64,000 bases of DNA, taken from the NCBI GenBank assembly GCA_963573385.1, contig CAUYLG010017837.1, positions 1 to 64,000 of the forward strand. The letters run 5' to 3'. The DNA comes from Cacajao melanocephalus (lineage: Eukaryota > Chordata > Mammalia > Primates > Pitheciidae). Positions 20,395 to 32,159 of this stretch are shown piece by piece (within the stretch, counting starts at the first letter, position 1; each line of letters opens with the position of its first letter). Under the pieces are notes generated by a model, which was not told the DNA's origin, made no database searches, and worked only from the letters and a program-made list of their open reading frames with translations. The position numbers were made by a program, and so were the translations under genes.

Positions 20395-22840
20395 GAGTAA
20401 TAAAAGAAAATTAGATGAAGTACAACTAAAACCCCTAGACAAATCTATAAAACAAACATAAGAAAATAGAAAGCTGAAGAAAAGAAGACAGATTGGCTAA
20501 AGACCTCAGGATCCAAGGACACAATGGTGAGCTCCTTGAGTTTTCTTTCAGCATCACATATTCCAGACTGGAAACTGAAGAAGCTAGAAAGATACACCTG
20601 CCAATGGATGCAGACAAAAAATATTTTCAGAAAAAGCTTTTTTTTTTTCTATAGATAGGGACTAGAAAGTGGGCAGCTCAGTGACACAGAAAACTCTTAG
20701 ACAATAATTGCACTACTTATTCAAACACTGGAGAAAACTGTGTGACCACCTTTACCCACACAAACAAAGGCCAAGTAGGGAGCCTAGATTTTTATTCTTA
20801 ACAGGATATAGAGGGGCTCCAATCTCTCCACTGGATTGGTGTCAGAGAAGTCTGAGTAGGGAGTTGGTACTTTCATTGTGCTGGGCAGAAAAGGGCTCTC
20901 CCTACCCTGCAGTTTCAGTGAATATAATCTGGAGGGCCTGGACTTTACTTGTCAGTAACAAGGCACCCCTCTTCATACATATTAGAGTATGCCAGAGAAT
21001 GACTAGTGGAAAGTCAGGGTTTTTATCACCTCCCAGAGGCAACAAACATGAGCACACATAGACATACACATACACACACACGCTCAGTGTTAATGGTGAC
21101 CACATGGGAAGTAATATGACACACTTCTTTCCCTCATATGCATCATGGAATCAGTGAAGTCCTAGTGGGGAGCCAAAATTCCCAACCATACCCACTAACC
21201 CCACCTTGGTATTAATGGGGGCTGAGTGAAGAACTTATATTTCTCCTCTCCTGGTAGTGATGAAGTAGCATCTTTTTTTCCTCTAACAGAGCAGTGCCAG
21301 AAGAAGTCAGATAAAACAGAACTTTTAAATAAGATCCCGAATTCCATAGTATAATATGAAAAATATCCAGGTTTCATGCAAAAATCATTCATCAAACCAA
21401 GATAAGGAAAAATTTCAACTTGATTGGAAAAAGATAATAAGTGTCAAAATTGAGGTGACAGTTATGCTAAATTATCTAATCTAACAAAGATTTAAAGAAG
21501 CCATAATAAAAATGCTTCAATGAGCATGTAAGAATATGTTTGAAAAAAATTTTAAAGGTAAAATGCCTCAACAAAAATTGGGTGATGTGAATAATAACCA
21601 AATGGACATTTTAAAACTGAAAAACACAGTGTCTGAAATTGAAAAGTTCAATGGATAAGCTCAAAGGAAGAATCTAGAGGACAGAGGAAAGAATCAGTGA
21701 TTTTAAAGATAGAAATGTAGATTACTCAATCTTAACAGAAAAACATAACCAGATCCTGGGAAACTGGTATAACTCTAACAATAACAACAAAAATCTAACA
21801 ATTATGTCATCCAGAGTCACAGAAAAAAGGAGACCAAGCTGAAAAAATATTTGAAGAAATAATGGCAGAAATGTTCCTAAATTTGGCAAAAGACATAAAC
21901 CTACATAATCAAGAAGTTGAGCAAACAGGAAAAAGAAAAAAACCTGAAGAAAGATACAACAGGACACTTTGTACTCAAACTTCTAAGAACTGAAAAGAAA
22001 GAAATAATCTGGAAAGCCATAAGAAAGAAAAATATGTGTAAAAAATGACTTGGATGATAATGGATTTTTCATCAGAAATCATGGATGCCGAGTACAAGTG
22101 GCACAGCATTTTTCAAGTGCTGAATATAAAGAGCTGCAAACTCACAATTCTGTACCCAGCCAAGTTATCCCCGAGGAAAGAAGAAATCAATGTATCTATA
22201 GATGTACGAAAACTAAGAGAATTTGTTGCCATCAGACCTAACTTTCAAAATGGCTAGGGAAGTTTCTTAAACAGAATGAAAATGATAAAATAATTAATAT
22301 TAGAAAAATAGGAAGAAAGAAAGAACAACAGAAAGAGTAAAATATTGGTAAATACCATATGTTTTATTTCTCCTGTTGAGTTTTCTAAACTATATTTGAC
22401 ATTGGAAGCAAAAATGATAACATTAATGTGGTTCTAAATGTATGTAGAAGTATTTCAAGTAATTATAACTTGGGAATGGTAGAGATATAAAGGGCGGTAA
22501 GGATTTTTACACTTTTCTTTAATTGATGAAATGTCAAGAACAGTAGACAGTGATACACTATACATGTATATAATATAATGAAATATCTATAGCTGTAACT
22601 TAAGAACCTATACAGAAGGACACACTCAAAACCCCTATTAAAATTCAGAAAAATAGAATTATAAAAAAAGTTTAAATAACCTATAAGAAATCAGGCAAAA
22701 GAAAAGAACAAAACAAAGAGAACCAACAGAAAACAAAAATAAAATAAGATGGCAGACTTAAGCCTGATTATATCAATAATTAAATTAACTGAGAATGATC
22801 TAAACACACTAATTAAAAGATAAAGATTGGCAATGTGAAT
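20395..22840 (+). mobile_element. Old L1M, 5' UTR to ORF1 and start of ORF2 (first part)
   Basis: From about 21.4 kb the match to L1MA/MB-type sequence is clear: TTTAAAGAAGCCATAATAAA, AATTTGGCAAAAGACATAAA, CATTTTTCAAGTGCTGAATA and AACTAAGAGAATTTGTTGCC come in ORF1 order, then ATGGCAGACTTAAGCC and CAATAATTAAATTAACTGAG at the start of ORF2. The 20.4-21.4 kb part looks like L1 5' UTR, and its upstream edge is uncertain. A 117-codon frame at 20708-21061 lies in this UTR and is not a gene. Confidence 0.8.
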
Positions 22841-23346
22841 GCATTGGTATGTTCATTACAGCACTATTCACAATAGCAAAGATATGGACTCAATCTAGAT
22901 GCCCATCAACAGTGGAGGGGATAAAGAAAATGTTGCACATATATACCATGGAATACTGTCTAGTCATAAAAAAGAATGAAATTATGTAGTTTGCAGCCAC
23001 ATGGATGCAGCTGGAGGCCATTATCCTAAGTAAATTAATGCAGGAACAGAGAACCAAAAAACAATACCACATGTTCTCACATTATAAGTGGGAGCTAAAC
23101 ATTGTAGGCACATGGACATAAAGATGAGAACAATAGACACTGAGCACTGAGGACTTCCAGAGCAGGGAGGCTGAGAGGATGGTGAGGGTTGAAAACTACC
23201 TATCAGGTACAGTGCTCACTCCCTGGGTGATGGGATCATTCATACACCAAACCCCAGCAATAGGCAATTTATCCATGTAACAAACCTTCACATGTACCCC
23301 CTGAACCTAAAAGTTTAGAAAAAGTAAATGAAATAAAATAAAAAAA
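22841..23346 (+). mobile_element. Nested L1 3' end
   Basis: CATTACAGCACTATTCACAA, ATACCATGGAATACTGTCTA and CACATGTTCTCACATTATAA mark the last part of ORF2. CAAACCTTCACATGTACCCC and the A-rich end mark the 3' UTR and tail. It sits between two directly continuous parts of the surrounding L1M, at a host site whose consensus reads as a TTAAAA-like endonuclease target. It is a severely 5'-truncated later insertion. Confidence 0.9.
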
Positions 23347-24935
23347 CATAAACCAATTATATGTCTGCAGAAATTCAGTTCAAAATTAACTTCTTAAGTA
23401 CCTTTGCATAAAAAAAATTCATCTAAACATTAATCAAAAGAAAATAGGAATGGCTACATTAATATCAAATGAAGCCCCTTTAGAAGCAAAGAAAATTACT
23501 ACAGACAGAGTAGGACATTACATAATGATAGAAAGGGTGAATCCACCAAGAAGGCATGGTAATCTTAAATTTGTATGCACCAATGCACAAGCAATAGAGC
23601 TGTAAAATATGTGAAGCAACACTGATAAAACTGAAAGGAGAAATAGACGAATCCACAATTACAGTTGGAGACTTCACCCCTCTCTCAGCAATTGCTGGAA
23701 GAACTAGACAGAAAAAGAGAAAAAATATAGAACTTGGCATCATCAACCAAGTCAATCTGGTAAACATTTACGGAATATTCTACCTAACAATAGCAGAATA
23801 CACTTTTTTTTAAAGTGCCTATAGAATGTATAACAAAATAGACCATATCCTTGGCCATAAAACAAACCTAGGGAAATTTAACAGAATTGAAATGATACAG
23901 AGTTTGTTCTTTGACCACAATGGCATCAGGTTGGAAAACAGCAACAGATAGATAAAAGAAAATGTGTAAATACCTCACATTTAAACAATACATTTCTAAA
24001 GAATCCAAAGGTTAAAGAGGACATCTCAAGAGAAATTAAAAAATAAATTGAGCTGAATGAAAATAAAAACGTAACATATGAAAACTTGTGCGACACAGTT
24101 AAAGGATTCTGAGAAGGAAATGTTTTACATTAGAAAAGACAAAAAAATCAAATAAAAATTCTATTTTCAGACTGAGAACCTACAAAAAGAACGAAATTAA
24201 TCCAAAGCAAGCAAAAAGGAAATAATAAAGGTAAGAGCAGAAATCAATGAAATTGAAACAGAGAATCAATAAAAGAAAAAGCTGGTACATTGAAAGTATC
24301 AATAAAATGGACAAGCCTCTAGCAAGACTGACAAAAAAGATAGAGGACACAAATTACTAACATCAGGAATGAAACACGGGTATCACTACAGACTCTGAAC
24401 GTATCAAGAGGATAATAAGGAACTACTGTGAACAATTTACAGATAAGTGTGACAAGCTAAATGAAATGAACCAATTCTTCAAAAATAACAAACAACTCTA
24501 TATAAGATAGGTAATTTGAATAGCCATTTCACTATTAAGAAAATCGTATGCATAATTTAAAAACTCCCCCTCCCCACTCCAAAAATCCTCAGGCTTGCAT
24601 GGTTTTACTAGAAAATCCTGTTAAACTTTTAAAGAGTTAACTTCAACTCTACACAATCTCTTTCATAAAATTAAAGAAGTGGGGATACTCTCAAATTCAT
24701 TTTATGCAGCTAGTATTTTCCTGAAACCAAAACAAAACAAAGGCAATACCAAAAAGGAAACTACAGAATGATATTCCACATTAGTGTAGACACAAAAATA
24801 TTTATCAATAAAACAGAAATGAGCTATCTATATTTTTAAAAACTATATACCATGACCAACTAAGGCATGTTGCAGGGACTCAAAGCTAGTTCAAGACTCA
24901 AAAATAAGTTATACTAAACTAAATCATCCTAATTT
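23347..24935 (+). mobile_element. Old L1M ORF2, second part
   Basis: The host L1 resumes at AACCAATTATATGTCTGCAG and continues through ORF2 endonuclease and early RT sequence: CATTAATCAAAAGAAAATAG, GGACATTACATAATGATAGA, TAGACCATATCCTTGGCCAT, ACCTCTAGCAAGACTGACAA. It fades near GCTAGTTCAAGACTCAAAAA. The downstream half of ORF2 and the 3' UTR are absent. Stops and indels are frequent. Confidence 0.88.
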
Positions 24936-25514
24936 TTTCTAATGTTGAATTTGGGGTCTTTGTTTTCTGGTTACTAGGTTGTTATACCTGAGGACTTCTA
25001 TATTGGTTTTAGAAGGAACTTTCTCTGTGATTTGTGACATAATTGCTTACCTAGCCAAGAGTTAGGTCTTTACCCGTCTTTACCCACAAATTTAGATACT
25101 CCAAAAGGTCAATATAAGAACTAAAGACAAACCAAACTAATAAAAAAAAAAGATGACTTTATATATCAAAAATGTTTTCCATTATGCAGGATAAATTTTA
25201 AGAGAAACACTGACCAACTGAATTACATTGAGCTGAGGACAATCAGGAGGGTAGTTTGTGAATTATATCTTATTGAGTACATTAAAGGAAACTGAGATAC
25301 TGAATTTTAAAAAGAGGATATCCAATAAAGGTGTGAAAGATGTCCTCAGACAACAGAAAGGTGCTTGAGTAGAAGGGAAGTGTTGTGTGATCCACAGTCC
25401 AAATTAAAACAAGTGACTGCTAGTGAAAAAGAAAGAGATTTCATATAAATACAGGGAAATTTTTCTAACAGTTAGAGCTGAGAAAAACTTTTTCATGAAT
25501 TAGTGAGTTTTGTA
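24936..25514. other. AT-rich single-copy DNA, no gene seen
   Basis: No repeat family recognised. A short direct repeat of GTCTTTACCC occurs at about 25067-25086. Confidence 0.45.
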
Positions 25515-25660
25515 TCTGCAAAAGTACTTGAGAAAATTCTGGAGAAGCACAAACAGAGATATTATAGTGGGACTCCCTGTTTGGGTAGGAGATTGAGCTA
25601 GCTGACACCCTAAGATCCCTTCCAACACAGATTCTGTGATCTTAAGGGAGCAAGGAATTA
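25515..25660 (+). mobile_element. L3/CR1- or MIR-like 3' end
   Basis: CACCCTAAGATCCCTTCCAA followed by CACAGATTCTGTGATCTTAA matches the terminal words of CR1/L3 and related MIR tails (GATCCCTTCCAACTCTGATTCTATGAT). The body is too degraded to choose the family. Confidence 0.55.
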
Positions 25661-26064
25661 GCTGAGTTATTTTGATTTTCACTGAGTAATCTTAAGCCCT
25701 ATGTCTAGCCTAAATTGTCCTGTTGCTTGATTTAAATGGTTTCAGTTAGCAAATATAGTGATGAGATTTAAATGATAAACGTTCACATTAACAAGATTCG
25801 AGATATGATCTTGACAGTCCTGCTAGACTGCTCTGCTGAAAAGCACTTCAGGAACCCAACAAATAGCTCTCATTACTTTTCTCCATTTTAAAATGATGTT
25901 TATTTTAATTTCTCAGAATTCCAGGGTCTATAATTACCTAAGGTTTATATGGCAGTGAACAGCTAATTAGTTTATTTTTTTTAAGGCACATGATTCATAT
26001 TCAGTAATATATCCATCGCTTGCCTCTGGTGCTAACCCAAGTCCTGGAGTTCTTCCCTAAATTG
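25661..26064. other. Single-copy DNA, possibly conserved
   Basis: No recognised repeat. The stretch has an ATTA-type motif (CAGCTAATTAGTTTA near 25960) and moderate complexity, weaker than the blocks at 3.0, 57.1 and 59.5 kb. No exon-like frame is seen. Confidence 0.3.
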
Positions 26065-26475
26065 CAGTTGATCCTTGAACAACACAGGTTTGAACTGCGC
26101 AGGTTCAGTTGCACACAAATTGCCTTTTACCTCTACCACCTCTGATACAGCAAGACTAATCTTTCTTCCTCCTCTTTCTCAACCGACTCAATGTGAAGAC
26201 AGTGAATATGAAGACCTTTGATGACCCACTTCCACTTAATGCTTTATAAATATATTTTCTATTCCTTATGATTTTTAAGTAACATTTTATTCTCTCTAGC
26301 TTACTTTATTGTTAAGAATTCAGAATATAATATGATACGTATAAAACACAAAATATGTGTCAACTATGTTATTGTTAAGGCTTCTGGTCAACAGTAGGCT
26401 ATTAGTAGTTAAGTCTTGGGACAGTCAAAACTTATATATGCCTCCTAACTCCCACATTATTCAAGGGTTAATGGT
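26065..26475 (+). mobile_element. Tigger-type (TcMar) MITE, MER8/Tigger2-like
   Basis: The left end CAGTTGATCCTTGAACAACA and the right end ATTATTCAAGGGTTAATGGT are imperfect terminal inverted repeats about 410 bases apart. Internal words TTTGAACTGCGCAGGTTCAG, GATGACCCACTTCCACTTAA and GTCAACAGTAGGCTATTAGT are typical of this non-autonomous pogo-related family. It has no transposase. Orientation follows the usual consensus direction. Confidence 0.88.
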
Positions 26476-26769
26476 ACAGTGCTTAACCTTTAATAATACT
26501 GATTCATATAGTATTTCTTCCTCTGCTTCCTCTGATCTGCCAGATTTAATCAGTGCCACAATCACCACAGAGAGGCACTGAGGTCCCAGTTCACAAGCTG
26601 ATGTGGAGAGATCGGTTTTGATCAGCTTTCTTTTACAAGTTTCAGAGGAAACACAGACAAACCTTAACCCCAGACCTTCTGAAATGCAGCCTTGATTCAA
26701 ATAAAAGTCTAAGTAAGACTAGTGTATATTCTAAATTAACCTAATCAAATTTAATTTACTTCTCACAAA

Positions 26770-26895
26770 AGAAATAACTATTATTTTCATTTCATAAATG
26801 TGAACACTGATGTTCACAGGGTTACATAACCTGTCTCTGAACACATTGTTAGAAAGAAGCAAAGCTAAAGTTTGAACCTAGGTATGTCTAATGCA
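26770..26895 (-). mobile_element. MIR/L2 fragment, antisense
   Basis: ACTATTATTTTCATTTCATA and ACAGGGTTACATAACCTGTC with AAAGCTAAAGTTTGAACCTA correspond to the reversed MIR core (CCATTTTACAGATGAGG, AAGTAACTTGCC, AGCTAG.. GGATTCGAACCCA). Confidence 0.55.
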
Positions 26896-27455
26896 TCTCT
26901 GGAGATCTATAGAATTCGAGAATTATGGCAAGACAGAAATAAAAGAGAAATAAAACTTTTCAATTCATTATGAGTTGCCCTTGGCACTACATTGTGTGTG
27001 AGTGTAGATATGCAGGTACATGTTTTTCTATTGGAAGCAATGATGTCACTGCTATGGTATACATTTTGTAGTAACACGCTTCTATTTCTAATTCTTTATA
27101 TTAATACTTTTACCCTCAGCACCTGTTTTGTTTTGTTTTGTGTACTTCAAGAGCAGTGTAAAATCAGAACTCTGATTCAGAATATTTCCTTCATTGCTTA
27201 TCTGGCTAAAGATCTGAAGCCATGCTCAGTTGATATAAACCATCTCCAAGACAACGCCTTGACTTTTTTTTTCTTTGTTGGAATGTTTTTATAGATTGGG
27301 CAGAGAAAAAGTCAATGGAAACAAATATCTTATTTACACATTTCTTAAATTTTATTCCTCAGTTTACCAATCAGTTATCCTAAGGGTTAGCTGTAGAAAT
27401 GCCCCTTAAGAGCAGAGGCAGTGTTGCAAGCAGTTAAGCAGACAGTGGCTTGGAA
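26896..27455. other. Single-copy DNA, no gene seen
   Basis: No repeat recognised. The 100-codon plus frame (26992-27294) does not show any known domain and begins at GTG rather than ATG. Confidence 0.45.
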
Positions 27456-27600
27456 ATAGGGTGTATTTCTTAGGAGGTAAATGATCCAATCAGATCCAAT
27501 AGGTGTATTTCTTAGGAGGCAAGGATCCAATCAGATCCAATAGGGTATATTTCTTAGGAGGCAAATGATCCAATCAGATGATTCATCTGACTGATCCAAT
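27456..27600 (+). repeat. CCAAT-containing minisatellite, three 41-43 bp units
   Basis: Units start at 27456 (43 bases), 27499 (41 bases) and 27540 (about 40 bases), each containing GTATTTCTTAGGAGG and GATCCAATCAGAT. Six CCAAT pentamers lie on one strand at 27486, 27496, 27527, 27537, 27570 and 27596. The last unit runs into a 17-base palindrome (27574-27590) with arms TCAGATGA/TCATCTGA around one T. NF-Y-like matches (CCAATCAG) occur once per unit. Confidence 0.93.
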
Positions 27601-27659
27601 CCATCCAGAGGGCCTGAATGGCACAGTGGTGGTGACCGTGTCTCCTTCGTTTGCTTCTT

Positions 27660-28110
27660 TGGGCTGAGACATACAAGGCCTCTGTGACCCGGCCTCTGTT
27701 TACCTCTCCGCTCTCATCTGCCATGCTGCTCCCTCCCACATAGTTTACTTTCCTGTTACACTACACTGCTTCCACTTCTGGAACATAATTTTTTTTTCTC
27801 ACCTCAGTGCCTTTGCACATAGTGTTCTATGTGAGAGAAAGAAAACTCTCTACTCTTTTTGTATCAGATATCTAAATATTCTTCAAGATTCTATTCTACT
27901 ATCACCTACCCTCTTCCTCCCTGTAGGATTTATATGCTCCTCCTCTGCATTCTGGTAGTACCCTGTGCTTACCTTGAAGAAACCTTTACAATACTATATT
28001 GTAATTATTGATTTACTGGTCTGATTTTCACATTAGATGCTAACCTTATTTTTGTTGTCCTAGCACCTAGCACATCACTTGGAACAAAGTTGGAAAAATA
28101 AGCAAAAGTT
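27660..28110 (+). mobile_element. L2 LINE 3' end
   Basis: ACATACAAGGCCTCTGTGAC, TTTACCTCTCCGCTCTCATC, CAGTGCCTTTGCACATAGTG, TATTCTTCAAGATTCTATTC and CCTAGCACCTAGCACATCAC follow the L2 consensus order up to its 3' end. A 61-codon minus frame over its start is not a gene. Confidence 0.85.
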
Positions 28111-28149
28111 AGAAAGCCAGTCTTTTAGCCACATACTTTTTCTTTGTAA

Positions 28150-28310
28150 ACACAGCGGCCTGAGAGACCAGAAACCTGAATTTTAGTCATAGTAATGCCA
28201 CTAACTTACTCTGTCAACTTTCAAAGTCACTCTTTGGGTGTCATTCCCCATCTAGAAAATGAGATTATTTAACTAGATAACTACTAGTCAATATTTTTAG
28301 TTAGCAGCAA
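28150..28310 (+). mobile_element. MIR SINE
   Basis: GAGAGACCAGAAACCTGAAT, GCCACTAACTTACTCTGTCA and CCCCATCTAGAAAATGAGAT follow the MIR consensus, with loss of the 3' part. Confidence 0.65.
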
Positions 28311-29224
28311 CACTCGTGTTTTCAACAAAATCATCCTGTAAAGCCCAAATAAAACACTGAAACTATCCTGCATGGAAAAACAAAAACAAAAAACCTGTCC
28401 AGAGCCCTGCTCTTTTAACCTCCCTTTTCCCCTTGTCCCACTTCCACCCCTTCTTATGTTAGGAGCATAGTTTGAAAACCACAGATCTAGGTGATCCTTA
28501 AGGTTCTGGCCAGGCCAGCACTTTCAGATAATTTACGCAGTGAATTGAACAGAACCCTTCCTCATGGCTGTACCCTTTCCCACATCCTGAGGTAAATCTA
28601 TACCCTCATTTGGTTTTATTTTTGTAAACCCCAGTAAAAGAGTATAGAAGTCATGTTATCCTGGAAGTCAATATGCTTAGTTTTGGCATTCAGGATATTT
28701 GTTGGCTGGTTTATTGGGATCTGTATTCTGTCTTATTAATGAAGGAAAAGAATGGCACATGTATCTTGGCTTTGAAATTGGAGCCACATTTTAGAATCCT
28801 GTGCGAAATCAAGGCATATAATGGTGGCTAGGAGCCAGGAATAGAAGAAATTTAAATGATTCTATATGCATAGTTTTTAATTCCTTGTGGTTTGTGAAAG
28901 ATGCTAGATAAATTTATTATTAACCTAAGTAGTCAATTAAATGTTGGCACAGAGAGAACACCAGTGTATTCTTTTGTTATATGATGGAATAATTAAAATA
29001 CTGTAATATGAGATCATTGTTTTTAACTTGCATCTGGTTGGTTGTTTGGTTCACAGGAGAGAAAATATTAGTTTAAAATTGACAGGAGATAAATATAAGT
29101 AACTGTAGAATCTGCATCATTTTAAGCTATAATTTTTATGACTGCTAATTATGTGAATAGAATCATTTATCAGTCTTCTTATGAGGACCAGGTTTTATAT
29201 ATCTGAATCCTTCTATTTGGATAT
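28311..29224. other. Single-copy DNA, no gene seen
   Basis: No confident repeat. GTTTGAAAACCACAGATCTA near 28471 may be the last bases of a MER5-type MITE. Confidence 0.45.
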
Positions 29225-29375
29225 ATAAAGAGATTACTACTACTAGCCTCATGAGATTAGTACTATGATGCCCATGTTATAAATAAGGAAATTGAATCTT
29301 AGAGATGTTTAAGAACTTACTGTAGTTCACATGGCTTCTGAAGATGAGTACATAATAGAACTGTCAATAGTACAT
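29225..29375 (-). mobile_element. MIR SINE, antisense
   Basis: TAGCCTCATGAGATTAGTAC, CCCATGTTATAAATAAGGAA and CTTACTGTAGTTCACATGGC follow the reversed MIR (CCTCACAACAACCC, CATTTTACAGATGAGG, TTGCCCAAGGTCACA). Confidence 0.65.
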
Positions 29376-29394
29376 GGGATAAACTACATATTAT

Positions 29395-30596
29395 TTTTAA
29401 TAGATGTTTTTGGTAGAGCAATTTTAGGTTAACACAAAATTGAGAGGACAGTAGAGAGATTTCTTATTTCCCACATTTCCTATTCCCTTCCCCTACATGC
29501 TTAGCACCCCCTATTATAAAAATTCCCCACCAGGATGGTACATTTGTTGTAACTGATGAACCTACATTAACACATCATTATCACCCAGTGTCCACACTTT
29601 ACATTAGAGTTTGTTCTTAGAATTGTGCGTCCTATGAGTTTGGACAAATGTATAATGATATGTAATCACCATTACAACATCACAGAGAGTAGTTTCACTG
29701 CCCTAAAAATCCTCTGCACTCTGCCTCCCTTCCCCAACTCCTAACCACTTACCTTTTCTCTGACTCCATAGTTTTGTCTTTTCCAGATTGTCATATAGCT
29801 GAAATGAAACACTATGTAGTCTTTTCAGAATGGATTTGCTTTCATTTAAGTTTTTTTCATGTATTTTCGTGGCTTGATAGCTCATTCCCTTTTAGGATTG
29901 AATAATAATTTTCTAGTATCTGGCTATACCATAAGTTATTTGGCCATTCCCCTGAAGGACATCTTGGTTGCTTTCAAGTTTTGACAATTATAAATAAAGC
30001 TCCTATAAACATTCACGTGCAAGTAGTTTTGTGCATGTAGGCTTTTAACTTCTTTGGGAAAATACCAGAGCAAGCAAGTGTTGGCTTGTACGGTGACGGT
30101 ATGATGAGTTTTGTAAAACATCTCCAAATTGTCCTTTGTAGTGGCTGTATTATTTTGCACTTCCATCAGCAATGTATCAGAGTTTCTGTTGCTTTGGCAG
30201 CATTTGGTGTTGTTGGTGTTCTGGATTTTGGTCATTCTAATAGGTTTGTAGTTGTATCTCACTGTTGTTTTAATTTGAACTTCCTGATGACATATGATAT
30301 GGAACATCTTTTCATATGATTGCTTACCATCTATATATCTTCTTTGGTGCGCGGTCAAGATCTTTAGCCTATTTTTCAATTAGGTTGTTTGTGTTATTAT
30401 TGTTGAGTTTTGGAGTTCTTAGTGTATCTTGGATAACAGTCTTTATCTGATATGTGTTTTGCCAATTTATCCAGATCTGTGGCTTGTCACTTGTCGTTTC
30501 ATGATCTTGACAGTGTCATTCACAGAGAAGAAATTTATAATTTTAATAAAGTCCAGCTTATCAATTCTTTCTTTCACAGACCATGACTTTGGTATA
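29395..30596 (-). mobile_element. Large old L1M, antisense: 3' UTR and ORF2 end
   Basis: This begins the largest element of the window. TTTTAGGTTAACACAAAATT, CACCCAGTGTCCACACTTTA and TTCAGAATGGATTTGCTTTC are reversed L1M 3' sequence. GGCCATTCCCCTGAAGGACA, TCTCCAAATTGTCCTTTGTA and TCTCACTGTTGTTTTAATTT are the reversed ORF2 C-terminal region. It is split at 30597 by an LTR. Confidence 0.88.
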
Positions 30597-30957
30597 TGTT
30601 TTAGTTTGTTTTGTGTTGCTATAACAGAATACCTGAGACTGGCTAGTTTATAAAAAACAGAAATTTATTTCCTCACAGTTCTGTAGGCTAGGAAGTCCAA
30701 AATCAAGGTATTGGCATCTTTTGAGGGCCTTCTTGCTTTGGTGAAAGGCATCACATGAGTAAGAGAGAGAGCAAGAGGGCACCCAAACTCAACTTTTTGT
30801 GAAGAAATCACTCCCACGATAACAGCATTAATCCACTTATAGGGGTGGGGACCTAATGACCTAATCACCTTTTATCGGTTCCATTTCTTAACACTGCTGT
30901 ATTGGGTGTTAAGTTTATAATGCATGTTTATTTGAGGGGTGCGTTTAAACCATAGCA
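30597..30957 (-). mobile_element. Solo MaLR-type LTR (MLT1 group), antisense, inside L1M
   Basis: It reads TGTTTTAGTTTGTTTTGTGT at the left and AAACCATAGCA at the right, so on minus it has the TG...CA form. AGAATACCTGAGACTGGCTA, TTATTTCCTCACAGTTCTGT and CCACTTATAGGGGTGGGGAC are typical of the MLT1 group. The flanks GTATA (30592-30596) and GTATT (30958-30962) form a 4/5 target duplication. Confidence 0.82.
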
Positions 30958-32159
30958 GTATTCCATCTAAAACGTCATTGCCAAATCCCTAATTATTTAG
31001 ATTTTCTTTTTTGTTATCTTCTAAGAGTCTTATCGTTTTTAGTTTTACTTTGGAGCTGTGACACATTTTGAATTAATTTTTGTGAAGGGTGTAAAATCTG
31101 TGTCTATACTCTTTTTTTGCATGTGGAAGCTCAGTTGTTTCAGTGGCATTTGTTGAAAACAAAATTCTCCACTGTATTGCCTGAACTCCTTTGTCAAAGA
31201 TCAATTCACTATATGTGGGTCTATTTCAGGACTCTATTCTGTTTCATTGATCTATTTGTCAATTCTTTCACCAAGACTACACTGTCTTGATTACTGTAAT
31301 TTACAGTATGTCTTAAAGTCAAGTAGTGCCAGCCTTCTAACTTTATTCTTCTCTTTCAATATTGTGTTGGCTATTCCGAGTCTTTTGTACATTCACATAT
31401 ATAAACTTCAGAATTAGTTTGTCATTATCCACAAAGTAGCTTTCTGGAATTTTGATTGAGATTGCATTGAATCAAATTGGGAAGAAATCACATCTTGACA
31501 GTATTGAGTCTTCCTATGCATGAATATGGAATATGTCCCCATTTATTTAATTCTTCACTGATTTCTTTTATCAGTGTTTTATAGTTTTCCTCATATAGAT
31601 CTTATACATACTTTGTTAGATTTATACCAAAGTATTTCATTTTTGGGTTGCCAATGTAAATGGTAATGTGTTCTTAATTTCAAAATCCACTTGCTCATTG
31701 CTGGTGTGTAGGAAAGTGATGGACTTTTTTGTTTTAACCTTGTATCCTGGAACCTTGCTATGATTGCTTATTAATTTCAGAAATTTTATCAATTCTTTTG
31801 GATTTTCTACATAAACAATCATGTAATCTGTTAACAAAAGCAGTTTTGTGTTTTTATTCCAATCTATTGCCATTTACTTCCTTTTGTCTTGCTGCATCAA
31901 CTAGGACTTCCAGTAAGGAAAAGCAGTCATGAGAAGAGATACCCTTGACTTGTTCCTGACACTAGTGGGAAAGATTTGAGTTTCTTACTTTTAAGTATAA
32001 TCTTAGCTTAGGTTTATTTTACATATGCTTTATCGAGTTGAAGAAGTTTCCCTCTATTCCTCATTTACAGAGAGTTTTTATCATGAATAGGTGTTGGAGT
32101 TTGGCAAATAGTTTTTCTGTATTAGTTGGTATGATTATATGATTTTTCTTCATTACCCT
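30958..32159 (-). mobile_element. Large old L1M, antisense: central ORF2
   Basis: Reversed ORF2 phrases TATCTTCTAAGAGTCTTATC, CTATTCTGTTTCATTGATCT, GATTGAGATTGCATTGAATC and TAATCTGTTAACAAAAGCAG (the position of the RT active site) are in order. A second LTR splits it at 32160. Confidence 0.9.

Noticed and set aside
26992..27294. 100-codon plus frame with a hydrophobic middle
   Set aside because: It starts at GTG, the hydrophobic segment comes from T-rich sequence, and no known protein family is recognised.
27456..27600. CCAAT minisatellite considered as a gene promoter
   Set aside because: No TATA, initiator, CpG island or downstream exon is visible; kept only as a repeat with possible factor binding.
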